Source: Rhodotorula mucilaginosa (taxonomy: Eukaryota > Basidiomycota > Microbotryomycetes > Sporidiobolales > Sporidiobolaceae). Taken from it: 64,000 nucleotides of DNA. Shown here one piece after another: positions 44,028-54,876 of the stretch. Position 1 is the stretch's first letter; each line of letters begins with the position of its first letter. The position numbers and the translations under genes are program-made. Where the stretch lies: positions 930,001-994,000 of the forward strand of contig CP137872.1 of NCBI GenBank assembly GCA_034406715.1, in the 5' to 3' direction. The notes below the pieces were generated by a model, which saw nothing but the letters and a program-made list of their open reading frames with translations, ran no database searches and was not told the DNA's origin.

Positions 44028-47000
44028 TCACTGCATGCCGGAGCCCGCGCTGGTCGATGGCCCGGGCTCGTACGCTTTGGTATGACCGGCGGCCCCGAAG
44101 TCGTGGTTCGCCACCGCCTGCGGGTTTGGCGAATGGGCCAACGTGTGGTCGCTATCCGAGCTTTGCGTGATGTCGCCGTCGAGAGGGGCCACGCCGCGGT
44201 CTCCCGCCGTGTGCTCCTGCATGGGCGGGAGAGCTGCGCCTTCAGCCGCCCCCGCAGCGTGAGCATGTCGCGAGCGACGCGCCTGGCGGCGCGCCTTCAT
44301 GCCGCGCACAAAGAAGATGACGAGGTGCACGAGGTCGATCGCGAGCAAGAGGCCGAACAGTGCAGCAAGCACCATCTCGATGACGGCCAGGATGAAACCG
44401 ATCGCGGTCCTGAGGAAGGTGAAAGGATGGAGGTCAGCTCGTTCAAGGATCTGCGGCCCAGTTCTCGTCGAGTATGTAACGCACCTCGCAATCTCGTTCA
44501 ATTCGAGGCTCGCGTTGAAAGGGATCAGGGCCCCGGCAATGACGACGCGGCAGGCAGCCCAGAAGATGTGGGTCGCGTTCGAGCTCTTGTCCTCGAACGG
44601 TGTCCAGAAGCAGATGACGAGGAAGAGAAGCGCCTCGATGACGACGAGGGCGATACTCTGCGTCCAGCCCGATTCGTTCGCGAAACCGATAAAGAGGGCC
44701 GTCAAAAACGGTGCCAGGACGAGGTCGAGGAGGCCGAACCACCAGCCTCTGCCCTTCCACCAATTTCGCCGCTTCGAGGTCGTCCGTCGGCTCCGGATCT
44801 TGTACCCGTTCCAGAACGGGCTGTAAGGTCCGAGTTTGCAGGCGAGGAACGTGCCGATCCAGTACCTTTCGACATCTCGTCTCTCGGCCTTCTTGAGAGC
44901 CTGCCGCGGGTCGGGATTCGGCGTGACCGGCGCGGTGACGGGCGTTGCCTTGAACGGTGACGAGTGAACGAGATGCTTCTCGCGCATCGGCTCGAACGCC
45001 GATTCTTCAGCTCCGATGGTCGGTGTCGGTCGAAGCGCTCTTCGCGCAAGGATGACGAACCGGATCGCCAAGACGAGGATGGCGGCCGTCGTGAGAACCG
45101 AAGTGAAGACCGACAGAACAATCGGGGCATAGGACTGCAATACGCGCGTCAGCTGGTGCGCTCTTAGATTGCTCCGGTCGTGCCAAAGGTGCAACTCACG
45201 TCCGACGAGCCGAGGGTCCACTGGTAGAAAGTGAACAGGAGAAGGGGGTACCATGAGATCATGAGCTGCGCAGCAGAAGTCCGCTGGTCAGCAAAGAGCA
45301 CGAGGGCATGTGGCATCGAAGCGGACGCACCAGCCTGAGGGTGTTGGCTCGGACAACGGTCCAGAAGGGCCCGTCGAAAACCCCGCGCACCCGCCCGAAG
45401 CGGCTTCCACCTGCGTACGTCGAGTCCGCAACACTAGTCCCACGCTTCTCGTCCATCGTCATGCTGACGCCAAGCGCCCTCCGACGCTTAGTGGCCCTCC
45501 TCCGGCTCGCGAGCCGGAACAACGCCCAGACGGCTCCGCCCAGGAGAATGAGAGCGATGGCGATCGCGCAGAGGAAAAGGAAGTTGATAAAGACGACCAT
45601 GAAGCCGTCGTATGGCGAGATGTCGAGCGAGACGAGCCATTTCGGGATCCCGGTATGCACGATGCTGAGCGGGTTCTCTTGTTCTTGGACGACCGGAACT
45701 GGAACCGCCGCCGCTGCCTGCGTCCCTACCGCGGACTGCCGCTTTTCGAAGCGTGGTACGAGGGAGGAGGCCGTCACGAGCGACCGTGCCGCGAGATTCG
45801 ACGCGCCCGAGGTCGCCGCCGAGCTGGACGAGACGACACCATTGACGAGCGCGGTTAGGAGCGCAGATCCGACTGCATTCGCCGCAGGTTCCGGTTCGAC
45901 CGCGTTAGAGAAAATGCTGCGGAGTGCCTCGGTCCCCCCGACGAGGCCACTCGTTCCGGCGAGACGAGTCAAGTTCCCGCCCGTGCCGTTCCTAAGCTCG
46001 TCGATCGCGTTGACAATCGGCGTCTCGCGGACGAGTCCGAGCGACCAGGCATAGTTGCCCGTCCAGGAAGTGTACACGTTCGGATACTGGATCGAAAGGA
46101 GGCCGGTGGTCGCGACGAATTGGAACAGCGAGAAGACGAGAAACAGTCGCTCTTTTCGCCGACCGAGGGAGGCCCACGCAGCGTTGGCAGCCAGAGGAGA
46201 GGCGGGGGCAACGAGGGTCGCGGCGGGATAGGCGAGAGTGCCGACGAGGAACCAAAGGGTCGAGAGGAGGACGCAGATCAGGACGAGTCCGCCGAGGATC
46301 CAGCTGACCCAGCCGTGTCGTACGGTCAGCCCGTTCGAGAGATCGACTCGGAGACAGGCCGCTTCCGAGTTGTCGGAAACCCGAAGTAGCCGGACTGCAG
46401 GGGGTTGTTTGTGATCGTGAGCTTCTTTCGAGGACAAGGTCGATAGCGGAGCTTGAGTATGACTGACCAGTTGCCGTTGCCTCGAGATCGGGGATCCAGT
46501 ATCCGATGCCGGGAATGTTAATGTCTTCGCCAACACTGGCCGGCAAAGGGATCGTGGCGCTGCCGACAAAGTCGTATTGCGGAAGCGGACACAGAATCCC
46601 GCCGAGTAGGGAGCAAAGGTCGATGGTCGTGTTGATGGCGTTGATTCCGTACGCCGTCAAGTCGAAGTTGAGGATTGCGTCTAGGTTTTCACCGACGGAT
46701 GCGGCGCTAGTTTCGACGATGACCAATATCAGTCCTTCGTCACATCAACGCATTCGACTGGCGAGGCTAGTCCGATCTTCGGAGAGGCAGCAGCTGGAAT
46801 GCGCGAAATGGGGAGATGGACTCACGAGATATCGAATCTGATGGCGCCATACGGAGGATAGTCCGGCAGGTACTCGAGGAGGAATCTGTCGACTTCGATC
46901 GCGCGAGCTGCAGAGCAGTACGAGACACTCGACTATGGGCGCAACGGCGAGCCGGTGTCAGCGTCGCAGATTTGATGTGAGGATTATGCTCCGACTAGTA

Positions 47001-47251
47001 CACGAGCCAAATGTGTAGGTCTCGTAGTAGTCGGTGAACGTGACAGCGAACAGGAAGGCGGGAGGGAGGAGGCGAAACGCACCGCATCTGTTGGCAGCAG
47101 GGGTGCGAGAGATCAGCTTCTGAGGCGAGAGAGTCACTTTCAAGGCGTAACTAGTGCACGTACAGAATCTCCGTTCGGCAGAAGCGGTGCGAGCTGCGAT
47201 GAGAGCCAACGCCGCGAGAGCTGTCGTCCGCGTCCGAGTCGCGATCCGCAT
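44028..47251 (-). CDS. TRP-like / FLC (flavin carrier, Pkd2-related) membrane protein
   Basis: Eight exons, complement of 44028-44409, 44485-45134, 45200-45265, 45331-46394, 46468-46706, 46826-46932, 47093-47097 and 47164-47251, give 866 residues. A signal peptide leads into an ML-like lumenal domain of the fungal TRP family (YASSVSYCSAARAIEVDRF, DIPGIGYWIPDLEA form, CLRVDLSNGLTVRHGW). About nine hydrophobic spans follow (WVSWILGGLVLICVLLSTL type, LMISWYPLLLFTFYQW, APIVLSVFTSVL, LFLVICFWTPFED). The cytosolic tail is disordered. Family members act at the ER or plasma membrane in wall integrity, calcium and FAD transport. The second exon is a five-base microexon, inferred from frame and family sequence. 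Confidence 0.82.
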
Positions 47252-47899
47252 CGCTGCCACTCCTAGTCGCTATGCCGAAGAGTCGGAGGTCTTGGTCCAG
47301 GCGGTAACTTATCGAACTGGGAGAGGCGCAAAGTCGACCGACCCTTGTCGATCAAAGTGCGAGTTGAATCGGTCGAGTCGATGAGTGCCACGGAGCGCAG
47401 GCAGGGCAGCTCAGACGGGATTGTCTCGGAGCAAGGCTCCAGAGTGCCTTCGAGTGGATGGTGTCAGCCCAAGTGATCCCGATCGTTGCGTTCGTTGTAC
47501 AGCTTAAGGCAGCAGCTTAAGCGCGGGCGATCCAACGGAAGCAGCGAAAAAAAAGTCCAGTCGAGCGATGACGATGCGCCGCGTGTGGAGGCCCAGCATT
47601 CGGTCTCGCAGCTTTGATCTTGGAGCTTGGTCAGCTCGGGCGCTTCGAGGCGACTATGTGCATGCATGCATGCATGCGCAATGGTACTGAGATTCGCGAC
47701 CCAGAGGACGGAGGGCCCGAACTGCTCTGCCTTTGCGAACGGACCCTCGCGAAAATTCAGAGTATGTAAGCGGGAAAGACTCTAGATTTGCAAGGTGCGA
47801 TGGAAGAACGAGTATAGATGGAAGTACAAGCAAGAGAGACGGAGAGAAGGCAATATATCAGGGTTTGTGAAGACGATCGGAACAGAAAAGGGCGACCGC
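47252..47899. other. Intergenic with a short GCAT repeat
   Basis: About 650 bases hold the FLC-type gene promoter and the 3' UTR of the carbamoyl-phosphate synthase gene. The only structure seen is an 18-base alternating purine-pyrimidine palindrome at 47660-47677. No gene is seen. Confidence 0.5.
47660..47677. repeat. (GCAT)4-type palindromic microsatellite
   Basis: GCATGCATGCATGCATGC is four and a half copies of a tetranucleotide, self-complementary and alternating purine-pyrimidine. It stands alone in intergenic DNA. It could be a simple slippage repeat or a binding site for a dimeric factor. Confidence 0.8.
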
Positions 47900-49647
47900 C
47901 TAGAGACCGGCCTCAAAGTCGGTCATCTTGAACGTGCCCTTGGCCATTCCGCCCGTCGGCGCAGAGACGCCAGCACCGCCTGCCAACAGCCACATCAAAA
48001 CGGTTAGTTACGCATGTCCTTATGGAGCGGGTGAAAGGTAGAGAGGGGCGTACCGGCAGTCGAGCGGCACGCGGCCAAAAAGTCCGAGAACATGAAAATC
48101 GTGTCGAGCGGGCCGCCTGTGCGAGCGCCGAGAAAAGACAAGAGCAGTCAGCAACCTCGAACAGAGGCGAGAGATGGTCCTCGCTTAAAAGGCAGGGAAC
48201 GCACCTGCTGATTCGGGGTGGAACTGGACGCCCCAAACCCGCTTGCCACTCTCGGGCGTGCTCATGACACCTTTACGGTCGGGGTTAAAACGAAAGTGTC
48301 AGCATACTCGCCGCAGATACATGTCCAGACAAGGCCCGAAAAAAGAAAGCTAGCGAAAAAGGGGAGGGAGGAAGAAAAGGCTCACCTTCGACCGACGCGT
48401 CGTTGGCGTTGATGAACATGGGCTGGTAGCCCTCCGGCGACGGGTCGCAGAGCTCGAGCGCGTATTGGTCTGCATACAGTGACAAGAAGTCGCATGTCAG
48501 CAAGAGTCGAAGCGATAAGCTCCCTCAATCAAAGAGGGCGCGGATTCGTCCGCCGCCGCCAACCAAAAGATTAGGCTAGGAAAAAAGAAAGCGGAGACTC
48601 ACGGTTCTGCGAGGTAACGTAGACGCGACCGGCCTTGACGTTACCGGTCGAGGCGAGGGCGAGGACGGGCTGGTTGTGGCCACGGTTTCCGAACCGCATG
48701 CGGTACGCCTCGTACCCAGCCGCGAGTCCAATGATCTGGTGTCCCATGCAGATCCCAAACACGGGCTTGTCCCACTCGGCGATGCACTTGCGAACGTTCT
48801 CGACCGCCTTCATGCAGTGCTTGGGGTCCCCGGGCCCGTTCGAGAGAAAGAGGCCGTCAAACTGGTCGCGGACCGAGTTGATGTCAAAGTCCCACGGGAA
48901 GACGGTGACGCTCGCGCCGCGGCGGACGAGCGATCGGAGAATGTTGGCCTTGGCGCCAAAGTCGAGCAGGGCAATCTTGACGTCGCCTTCCGGGTTCAGC
49001 GTGTACACTTCGCGGGTCGAGACTTGGTCGACGAGGTTCTCGGTCGCCGGGTTCCAGTACTCGCTGTCGTCCGGGCGGGCGAGGTGACCGTCCCCGACTG
49101 AGAGCTTGGAGAGGGTCGAACCGTTGGTGCGGAGCAAGGTGGTGATGGCGCGCGTGTCGACGCCAGTGATGCCCGGGACGCCGTGGCGGTCGCACCACTC
49201 GTGAAGCGACTCGACAGCCTGGTAGTGCGAGTACTTTTCGGCGACATCGGCGACAATGACGCCGGCGCACTGGATCGCGTTCGACTCGAGCATGACGGGG
49301 GGGCCGTTCGGTTCGTGGTTGGCCGGGTCGAGGTTGCCCGGGACGCCATAGTTGCCGACGAGCGGGGTGGTAAAGACGAGGAACTGGGAGCGGTAACTCG
49401 GGTCGGTCATCGACTCGGTGTAGGACGTGATCGAGGTCGAGAAGACGGATTCGCCGAAGCGCGAGACGGGGGCGCCGAACGAGCGACCGGTGAACGACTC
49501 GCCCGTCTTGAGGTGGAGGGTGGCCGGCAAGTCACGGTTGAACGGGTTGGTCGACTTGGGGCTGACGACGGTCGCGAGGGACCGGCGGAGGAGCGGCGAG
49601 GCGTTCGCAGCCGACGAGCGGAGGGGGCGACTCAGGAGGGAGAACAT
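47900..49647 (-). CDS. CPA1: Carbamoyl-phosphate synthase, arginine-specific small subunit
   Basis: Exons, complement of 47900-47979, 48054-48116, 48205-48270, 48386-48469 and 48603-49647, give 445 residues. It is the glutaminase subunit that hands ammonia to the large subunit for carbamoyl phosphate in arginine synthesis. A mitochondrial leader (LLSRPLRSSAANASPLLRR) precedes the small-chain domain (KTGESFTGRSFGAP, GNYGVPGNLDP, GITGVDTRAITTLLR). The class I amidotransferase domain has the catalytic Cys in FGICMGHQIIGLAAG and the His/Glu pair in GVQFHPES. All introns are GT-AG. The reading frame is open upstream of the chosen ATG, but the leader starts there. A spliced short ORF lies just upstream. 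Confidence 0.95.
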
Positions 49648-49675
49648 GGTGGTAATCGTGATTGTTGTTGCTGAT

Positions 49676-49850
49676 TTAGTAGCCGGCGAGGTAGTACGAG
49701 AGCGCAGAGTACTCGAGCTGTTGCGGCAAGAGATAAGGGAAGAGACGCGGGAAACAATTTTCCTCGTTAGCGGCCATGCTCCCCAAGAGCTCAGGATGGG
49801 GGGCACTCACGTAGTCGAAGCGAGTTTCCTGACCACGGTACGTCACCTTC
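49676..49850 (-). other. Possible spliced short ORF in the CPA1 leader
   Basis: Two exon-like pieces, complement(49811-49850) and complement(49676-49717), join through a canonical GTGAGT...CAACAG intron. They read KVTYRGQETRFDY then LEYSALSYYLAGY and a stop, 28 bases before the CPA1 ATG. The upstream exon with a start codon is not resolved. Fungal CPA1 leaders often carry an arginine attenuator peptide, but its DYLSDHLW core is not visible here. It could be a diverged uORF or the end of a small separate gene. Confidence 0.35.
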
Positions 49851-50704
49851 CTGTGTATGCCCGACCAGTGCGAGAGCAAAGAGAGGTATCAGCGTCTGTG
49901 GACGAGGTGGGTGCTCATTTGCCGCCGAGTCAAGGACGGCAAAGGGACGGGAAGTGAAGGTGACGGACATGCAGGTGCTGGTGGGTAGAACTTGGAAGTG
50001 AGGGACAGAGTCTTGCGACAGAGATCCGGTGCTCGAGAGTGTAGCGTGTCGAGGTTGGTTGCTCGAGAGAGAGGAAAAGAGCAACGCGGCCGCCGACCCG
50101 AGTCAACGCGCGGCTGACGGGCTTGTCGACTTTTTGTATTCAACCATTACAAACTATTTCTATTCACCCTCCCAGCGTCTCTACAGTAGCTCGCCGGCCC
50201 GTATACTCACCCTCCATCAGATACTTGTAACATTGTGTTGGCCGGATTCGCTTCACCAGGCGTCTGTACGCTGTTCACGTGGCGCTCTCGTGAAAATTGC
50301 TCCGAGGGGTACTGTATAGTAATCAGACATTACAAACCGTCTGGAGACTCATTAAATGAGCGGTCAATGAGCAGCCAGCCTGCGCTCTTGAAACTATAGT
50401 CACCCGCCCGGCGCTTTTGGGGTCACAGAGCGTCCCCGAATCACACGCTGGCCGAGTCTGTCCTGTCGTCTGCACGCGCTGCAGTCTCGCAAGCCCTCGA
50501 CCGAATCCCGTCGTCCGCGTCTCGTTGCTACGCGGCGATCCAGCAGAGCGAGCATCCGGCTGCCAAGGCACTCACGAAACTTACGGGTGAGTCTTCCTCG
50601 GAGAATTCTAGCAAACTCTCTGCAGAGCGAGAGCGTGGTCCGGCAAAACCACCCCGCCGCACGTTTCTCAGCGTTTCGTCATCGAGTAGTTCTCCAACGA
50701 CGCC
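49851..50704. promoter_or_regulatory. Divergent upstream region, CPA1 / BAG protein
   Basis: About 850 bases lie between two diverging genes. On the plus strand 50429-50583 reads as open, codon-biased sequence (SVLSSARAAVSQALDRIP and on) ending at a GTGAGT donor, so it may be an upstream exon, but I could not join it in frame to the BAG gene. The rest shows short uORFs only. Confidence 0.35.
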
Positions 50705-51953
50705 ATGCTGACCCTGGCACACGTGGCAACAGCTGATCCGCGCCTACACGATCTCGCCAACCGAGCCCTCGCAGCCGCAGAGCCCTACACGCCTCACCTC
50801 GTCGGAATCGTCGGCGTCCTCTTGGCTTTCTACCTCTCTTCGCGTTCTTCCCGCCGCGAGCAAGACTTGTACGAAGCGCGAGTGCGTCAATATAACGAGA
50901 GGATGAACAGCGATTACGGTCTCGGATCCCCAGCAGCTGCGGGTGGCGCCGCAAGCGGGACTTCGACGCCGAGAGGAGGAGGAGGAGAGCAGCGGGCCAA
51001 GGACGACCACGGCGAAGTCGAAGTGCAGTGGGGTCGCGAAAAGTGAGTCTACTGACTCGGACGCAATCTCACCTCACAATGCGTCGCTGACCCAATACCT
51101 CGGAAACAGGCTCCGAGTCCCCTTGCCGCCGCCTTCTTCGCCTTTATCCCACTTCCGCGCGACCCTGTACAACATGACGGGCGTCCCTCCCTCGCACCAG
51201 AAGCTCATCTACGCCGGCGCTGTCCTGAAAGACGACCTCCTCCCCATGTCCGCCTACGGTCTCGTCGAGTCGGACCCTTCCTCCACCTCTTCGTCCGATC
51301 CCAACGCTGCTGCCGAAACGTCCTCCTCCTCAAAGGGCCGTTCGTTCTGGGACTCGTGGTCCCTCATGGGGGGTCGCAAGACCTCCAACAACAAGAAGGG
51401 ACTCAAGAAACTCGTCATGCTCGGATCGGCGACCGTCTCGGCACGCGTGGACGACCACCTCGCGACCCGCAAAGACTTGCAAGACCTCGCGGCCGCTTCC
51501 CCCTCGGGGAGTGTTGCCTCTGCTCCCTCGACAACCCCTACAGCGGTGGGAGAGGGAGGAGACAGCGAGAAGAAGGTCGATAGCGAAGAGACGGTGCAGA
51601 GTCGGATTCGCCAGGTTGCGGTTCACAAACTCGACGAATTGGAACCCCAAGTCAAGCAGGTCGAGACCTGGCTCGCGCAAGAACAAGCTCGTCGTCGACA
51701 ACGTCAGCAGCAAGCAACGCCGGACGAGGAAGAGGACGATGCGGCTCCGCCCCCGCCGCCGAAACGGCTGTTGCTCTACCTGAGCGAGAACCTCTTGCAG
51801 GGTTTGCTCAAGCTCGACTCGATCGAGATCCCGAGTGGGTACACCGAAGCGCGCAAGGAGAGGAAGGAGGCGGTGCGCAAAGTCCAGGAAGTGCTCGATC
51901 GCGTCGATGGCGCCAAGGAAGGGTGGAAACAGCTCGGGTTGAGCTTCTCGTAG
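50705..51953 (+). CDS. Membrane-anchored BAG-domain co-chaperone (Snl1/Bag1-like)
   Basis: Exons 50705-51042 and 51110-51953 give 393 residues. Near the N-terminus is one membrane span (LVGIVGVLLAFYL), as in yeast Snl1. A ubiquitin-like region follows (HFRATLYNMTGVPPSHQKLIYAGAVLKD), then a linker and a C-terminal BAG helix bundle (RIRQVAVHKLDELEPQVKQV, RLLLYLSENLLQGLLKLDSI, RKERKEAVRKVQEVLDRVD). BAG domains bind the Hsp70 ATPase domain and act as nucleotide-exchange factors. The anchor would hold the protein at the ER membrane, where Snl1 also binds ribosomes. The GT donor at 51043 splits a Lys codon. An upstream exon at 50429-50583 is possible but not needed. Confidence 0.8.
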
Positions 51954-52181
51954 AAGCTTGTGCATGTAGACCCCCCGCCCTCCGCCCTTTTCCTCTCTCT
52001 CTCTCCCTACAAATCTCTCTCTCGCAGCCGCAATTTGAAGAAGCCGGAAACAAAGGAGATTGCCGGTTTATGTGTTCTATGGACAGAAAGCTTCTTTCCC
52101 TTGGGCCGGTATCCTGTCACCAGATTGTACCGGGACTTGTGCAGCGAGGAGTAGGATTTTAAAAGAGGACAGGCAGAGTCT

Positions 52182-53739
52182 TCATCTGCCGGCCGAGTAG
52201 TCGTACCTGTGAGCGCCAAGCAAGCCATTCGTCAGCAACTCGTCGTTCAAGGGGAGCCTCCTTTCCACCGCCGCCGCCCGAGTGGCGCGACCCGATGACA
52301 GCGATGTATGTCGCCTCACTTTTTGTAAAAGTCTTCACTGTTGGACGGTTCGCCCTGGGCCCTCGCTCCTCGTTTCTCCTTCCCACCTTGCGCCACCTCG
52401 ATCTCGATCCGTTTCCGCTTATCCTCGACGAGCCAATGCAACGCCACTTCGAGCAACTTGCTCCCCGTCCTATTCGGGTCTTCCATCCTCTTTCTCACTT
52501 CAGCAGGGACGGCCTCGCCCGCTCCCGCTTGGTTTTCGAGGTTGAGCGGCCACTCGAGTGGTGAGGGAGGGAGGGTCGTGCCGAGTTGGAGGTGGCAGAG
52601 GTGGGTCGGGAACGAGTCGAGGCCGTCAAAGATGTGGGTCGCGTACAGGATCGTGGCGTTGCGTTCGCGCGTCTCTTCGACGAGGAAATCGAGCAGGCGC
52701 GAACGGACCAACACGTCCAAGTCGACCGTCACCTGCGAACCGGAATGGATCAGCATCTCTCTCGAAAGAGCGACTATTCACTGTCCGGCTCTTGACTCTA
52801 TAGGAGAGCCAGTAGGAGAGCCAGTAGAAGAAGAAAAAAAGAGAGCAAAAACGTAAACGAGCTTACCTCGTCGAGGAGGAGAACATCCCACGGCGCCATG
52901 AGTCCACTGACAATCTGGACGCGTCGGCGTTCACCATCCGAGACTTCGTGCATGTGCCACTCGAGGTCGACGTCGCTGTACGGAAGAGTTATTGAGCATG
53001 AAGTCAGGGTCGACTGCAGCAGCTGCCGCTGGACTATTGATCCCGACAACCACGAGCAGGGATCACGTACAGGATATCAAGGAGGCGATCCCGCCGTTCC
53101 TTGTAGCGGTAACCGCCGATCGAGTCCCTGTCACAGGAGTAGTCACGGTCCGTCAGCTCTCGCCGATGTCGTGTGACGGACGCCGATTTCGCATTTCTCC
53201 ATTCTCGAATTTGCCCGCCGCGACTGACAAGAAATGCGCCACCTCGAGGTCGCTTCGGACGACGGGGTTGGCGGCCCATTCGGTGCCTGCGTGCGGGACT
53301 AGCAGGCATCAGTACCCCGATTGGCGTAGGTCGGATGAGAAAGGGAGGGCTTCGGACCGAGGTAGGTGACTCCGGGTGGGGTCTGGAAGAAGACATCCTG
53401 TCCGAGGACTTGGGCGTTGCTGCGCGTGAGGCGCTTCCCTGCGAGGATCTGGAGCAGAGTCGATTTGCCTGCACGGAGTAGTCATTCGGCGATCGTCAAG
53501 AGCAAGTCGACATGTGGGGGGATGGCGACTCTCGCTGTCAGCGCAGGAGGACAGAGGCTAATGGCAGAGGGTGGGGGGTGGGGGGACTCGCCTGCACCGT
53601 TTGAGCCTACGAGCAAGCACCTCGAGCCCTTTGGGAGGTTGAGCGTGACGTCGTGGAGGACTGGCCTCGGAGCGACGCCGTGCAGCTGCGCGTACGCAAA
53701 GTCGAGGTCGTTGACCCCGATCGCCAAGTCGGTCGACAT
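52182..53739 (-). CDS. CAF16: CAF16-like soluble ABC ATPase
   Basis: Seven exons, complement of 52182-52206, 52320-52732, 52867-52975, 53071-53127, 53229-53286, 53358-53468 and 53592-53739, give 306 residues. It is a single nucleotide-binding domain without membrane spans. Walker A is GSNGAGKST (residues 45-53), the signature is SDGERRRVQ, Walker B is [10 protein letters not shown] and the H-loop is ATHIF. In yeast, Caf16 associates with CCR4-NOT and Mediator. The [13 protein letters not shown] stretch is typical of that subgroup. Intron 1 uses a GC donor (GCGAGT) and splits the Walker A loop exactly before Lys-Ser-Thr. The last coding exon is 25 bases. Two neighbouring alternatives for the intron at 53128-53228 exist; the one chosen keeps frame. 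Confidence 0.85.
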
Positions 53740-53917
53740 TGCCGAACTCTGTTTGGACTCTGTATTCCCCGTGGAAGAGCGCCGTATGAGGAGCGTGAGC
53801 TGAGGCGTGTTGGATCGAGGCAGAGAGAGGGAGACGCAACTCGCTCCTCGACTCCACCCACACACATTCCGCTCTCCGAGTTCCGAGTCACAGACAGTAC
53901 CAGTCAAGGGATCCAGG
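53740..53917. promoter_or_regulatory. Divergent promoter, CAF16 / Nas2
   Basis: Only 178 bases separate the two start codons, so the genes must share a compact promoter. No obvious TATA box. Confidence 0.4.
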
Positions 53918-54876
53918 ATGTCGATTCCCGACGCGCTCCACGCTCCCTCCACCGCGACGGCGACTCGACCTCCTCCTCCTCCTCCTCTGACCGAGGCGCC
54001 GACCCTGCAGTCAGAGGTCGCCAGGCTCACAGAACTCAAGCGAGGCATAGAGGCTCAACTGGACGCCTACTTTGACGTCCTCAAATCCGCAAGTCACGCG
54101 TGGACCCTCTTCCTCGTACTCAGTTCAACGGCTGACTGACCACCACCACCTGACGCTCCCACAGAACAACTGCACGATGGACACCCCGCTCGTCGACCCG
54201 GAAGGGTTCCCGAGAGCCGACATTGACGTCGCGGGCGTCAGGACCGCGCGGGTCCACATCATTCGACTCAGAAACGACCTCCGCGCTTTGCTCCGCGAGA
54301 TGGAGCAACTCGTCTTGCGTGGGCTGCCGAGGGAGGCAGGGGATCCTTCTCGGGACGAGGGACTATTGCGGGCGAATGGAGATATGCGGATGAATGGAGA
54401 AGGCGGTCACGATGAAGAGGACGACGAGCAGGAGCGACCGTTTGCCCGGGTCGACGCCGTTGCGCCCAACTCGCCCGCTCATCAAGCAGTGACGTCCCTC
54501 TTTTCTCTCTTTTTCTCTTCATCCGTCAAGAGTCGCCAAACTGACTTTGGCTCTCGCCCCCCGGGCGCATGCGTGTGAGCAGGGTCTGGTCCGGGAAGAC
54601 CTCCTCCTCTCGCTCGGTTCCGTCTCGTTCACGAACCACGACAACCTCCGCGCGGTCGCGGCGCTCGTCGCTTGTTCCGAGAGCGTTCAACTGCCCGTAG
54701 CGGTCCTTCGAGGGTCGGAGAGGGCCAGGGTCGAGATGACCTTGACGCCGAGGAGTGGCTGGGGCGGAAGGGGATTACTAGGGTGAGCTGAGCTGTCCCA
54801 GCCGCGGTGTCCTCCTTCCAGTTCTGAGATTGACCTCCGAAAACCCTCGTGCAGCTGCCACATCGTTCCCGTCTGA
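53918..54876 (+). CDS. NAS2: 26S proteasome assembly chaperone Nas2 / PSMD9 (p27)
   Basis: Exons 53918-54088, 54165-54488, 54583-54782 and 54855-54876 give 238 residues. The N-terminal helical domain (LTELKRGIEAQLDAYFDVL, DTPLVDPEGFPRADIDV, VRTARVHIIRLRNDLRALL) and the C-terminal PDZ domain (FARVDAVAPNSPAHQAGL, EDLLLSLGSVSF, GRGLLGCHIVPV) are both complete. Nas2 binds the Rpt5 C-terminus and chaperones base assembly of the 19S particle. Intron 1 uses a GC donor (GCAAGT); the alternative GT one base pair set downstream breaks the frame. The last exon is 22 bases. Confidence 0.92.

Noticed and set aside
46958-47260. Unspliced reading of the N-terminus of the FLC-type gene
   Set aside because: It gives a Cys- and Arg-rich sequence that stops before the lumenal domain, while splicing with the five-base exon gives the family sequence.
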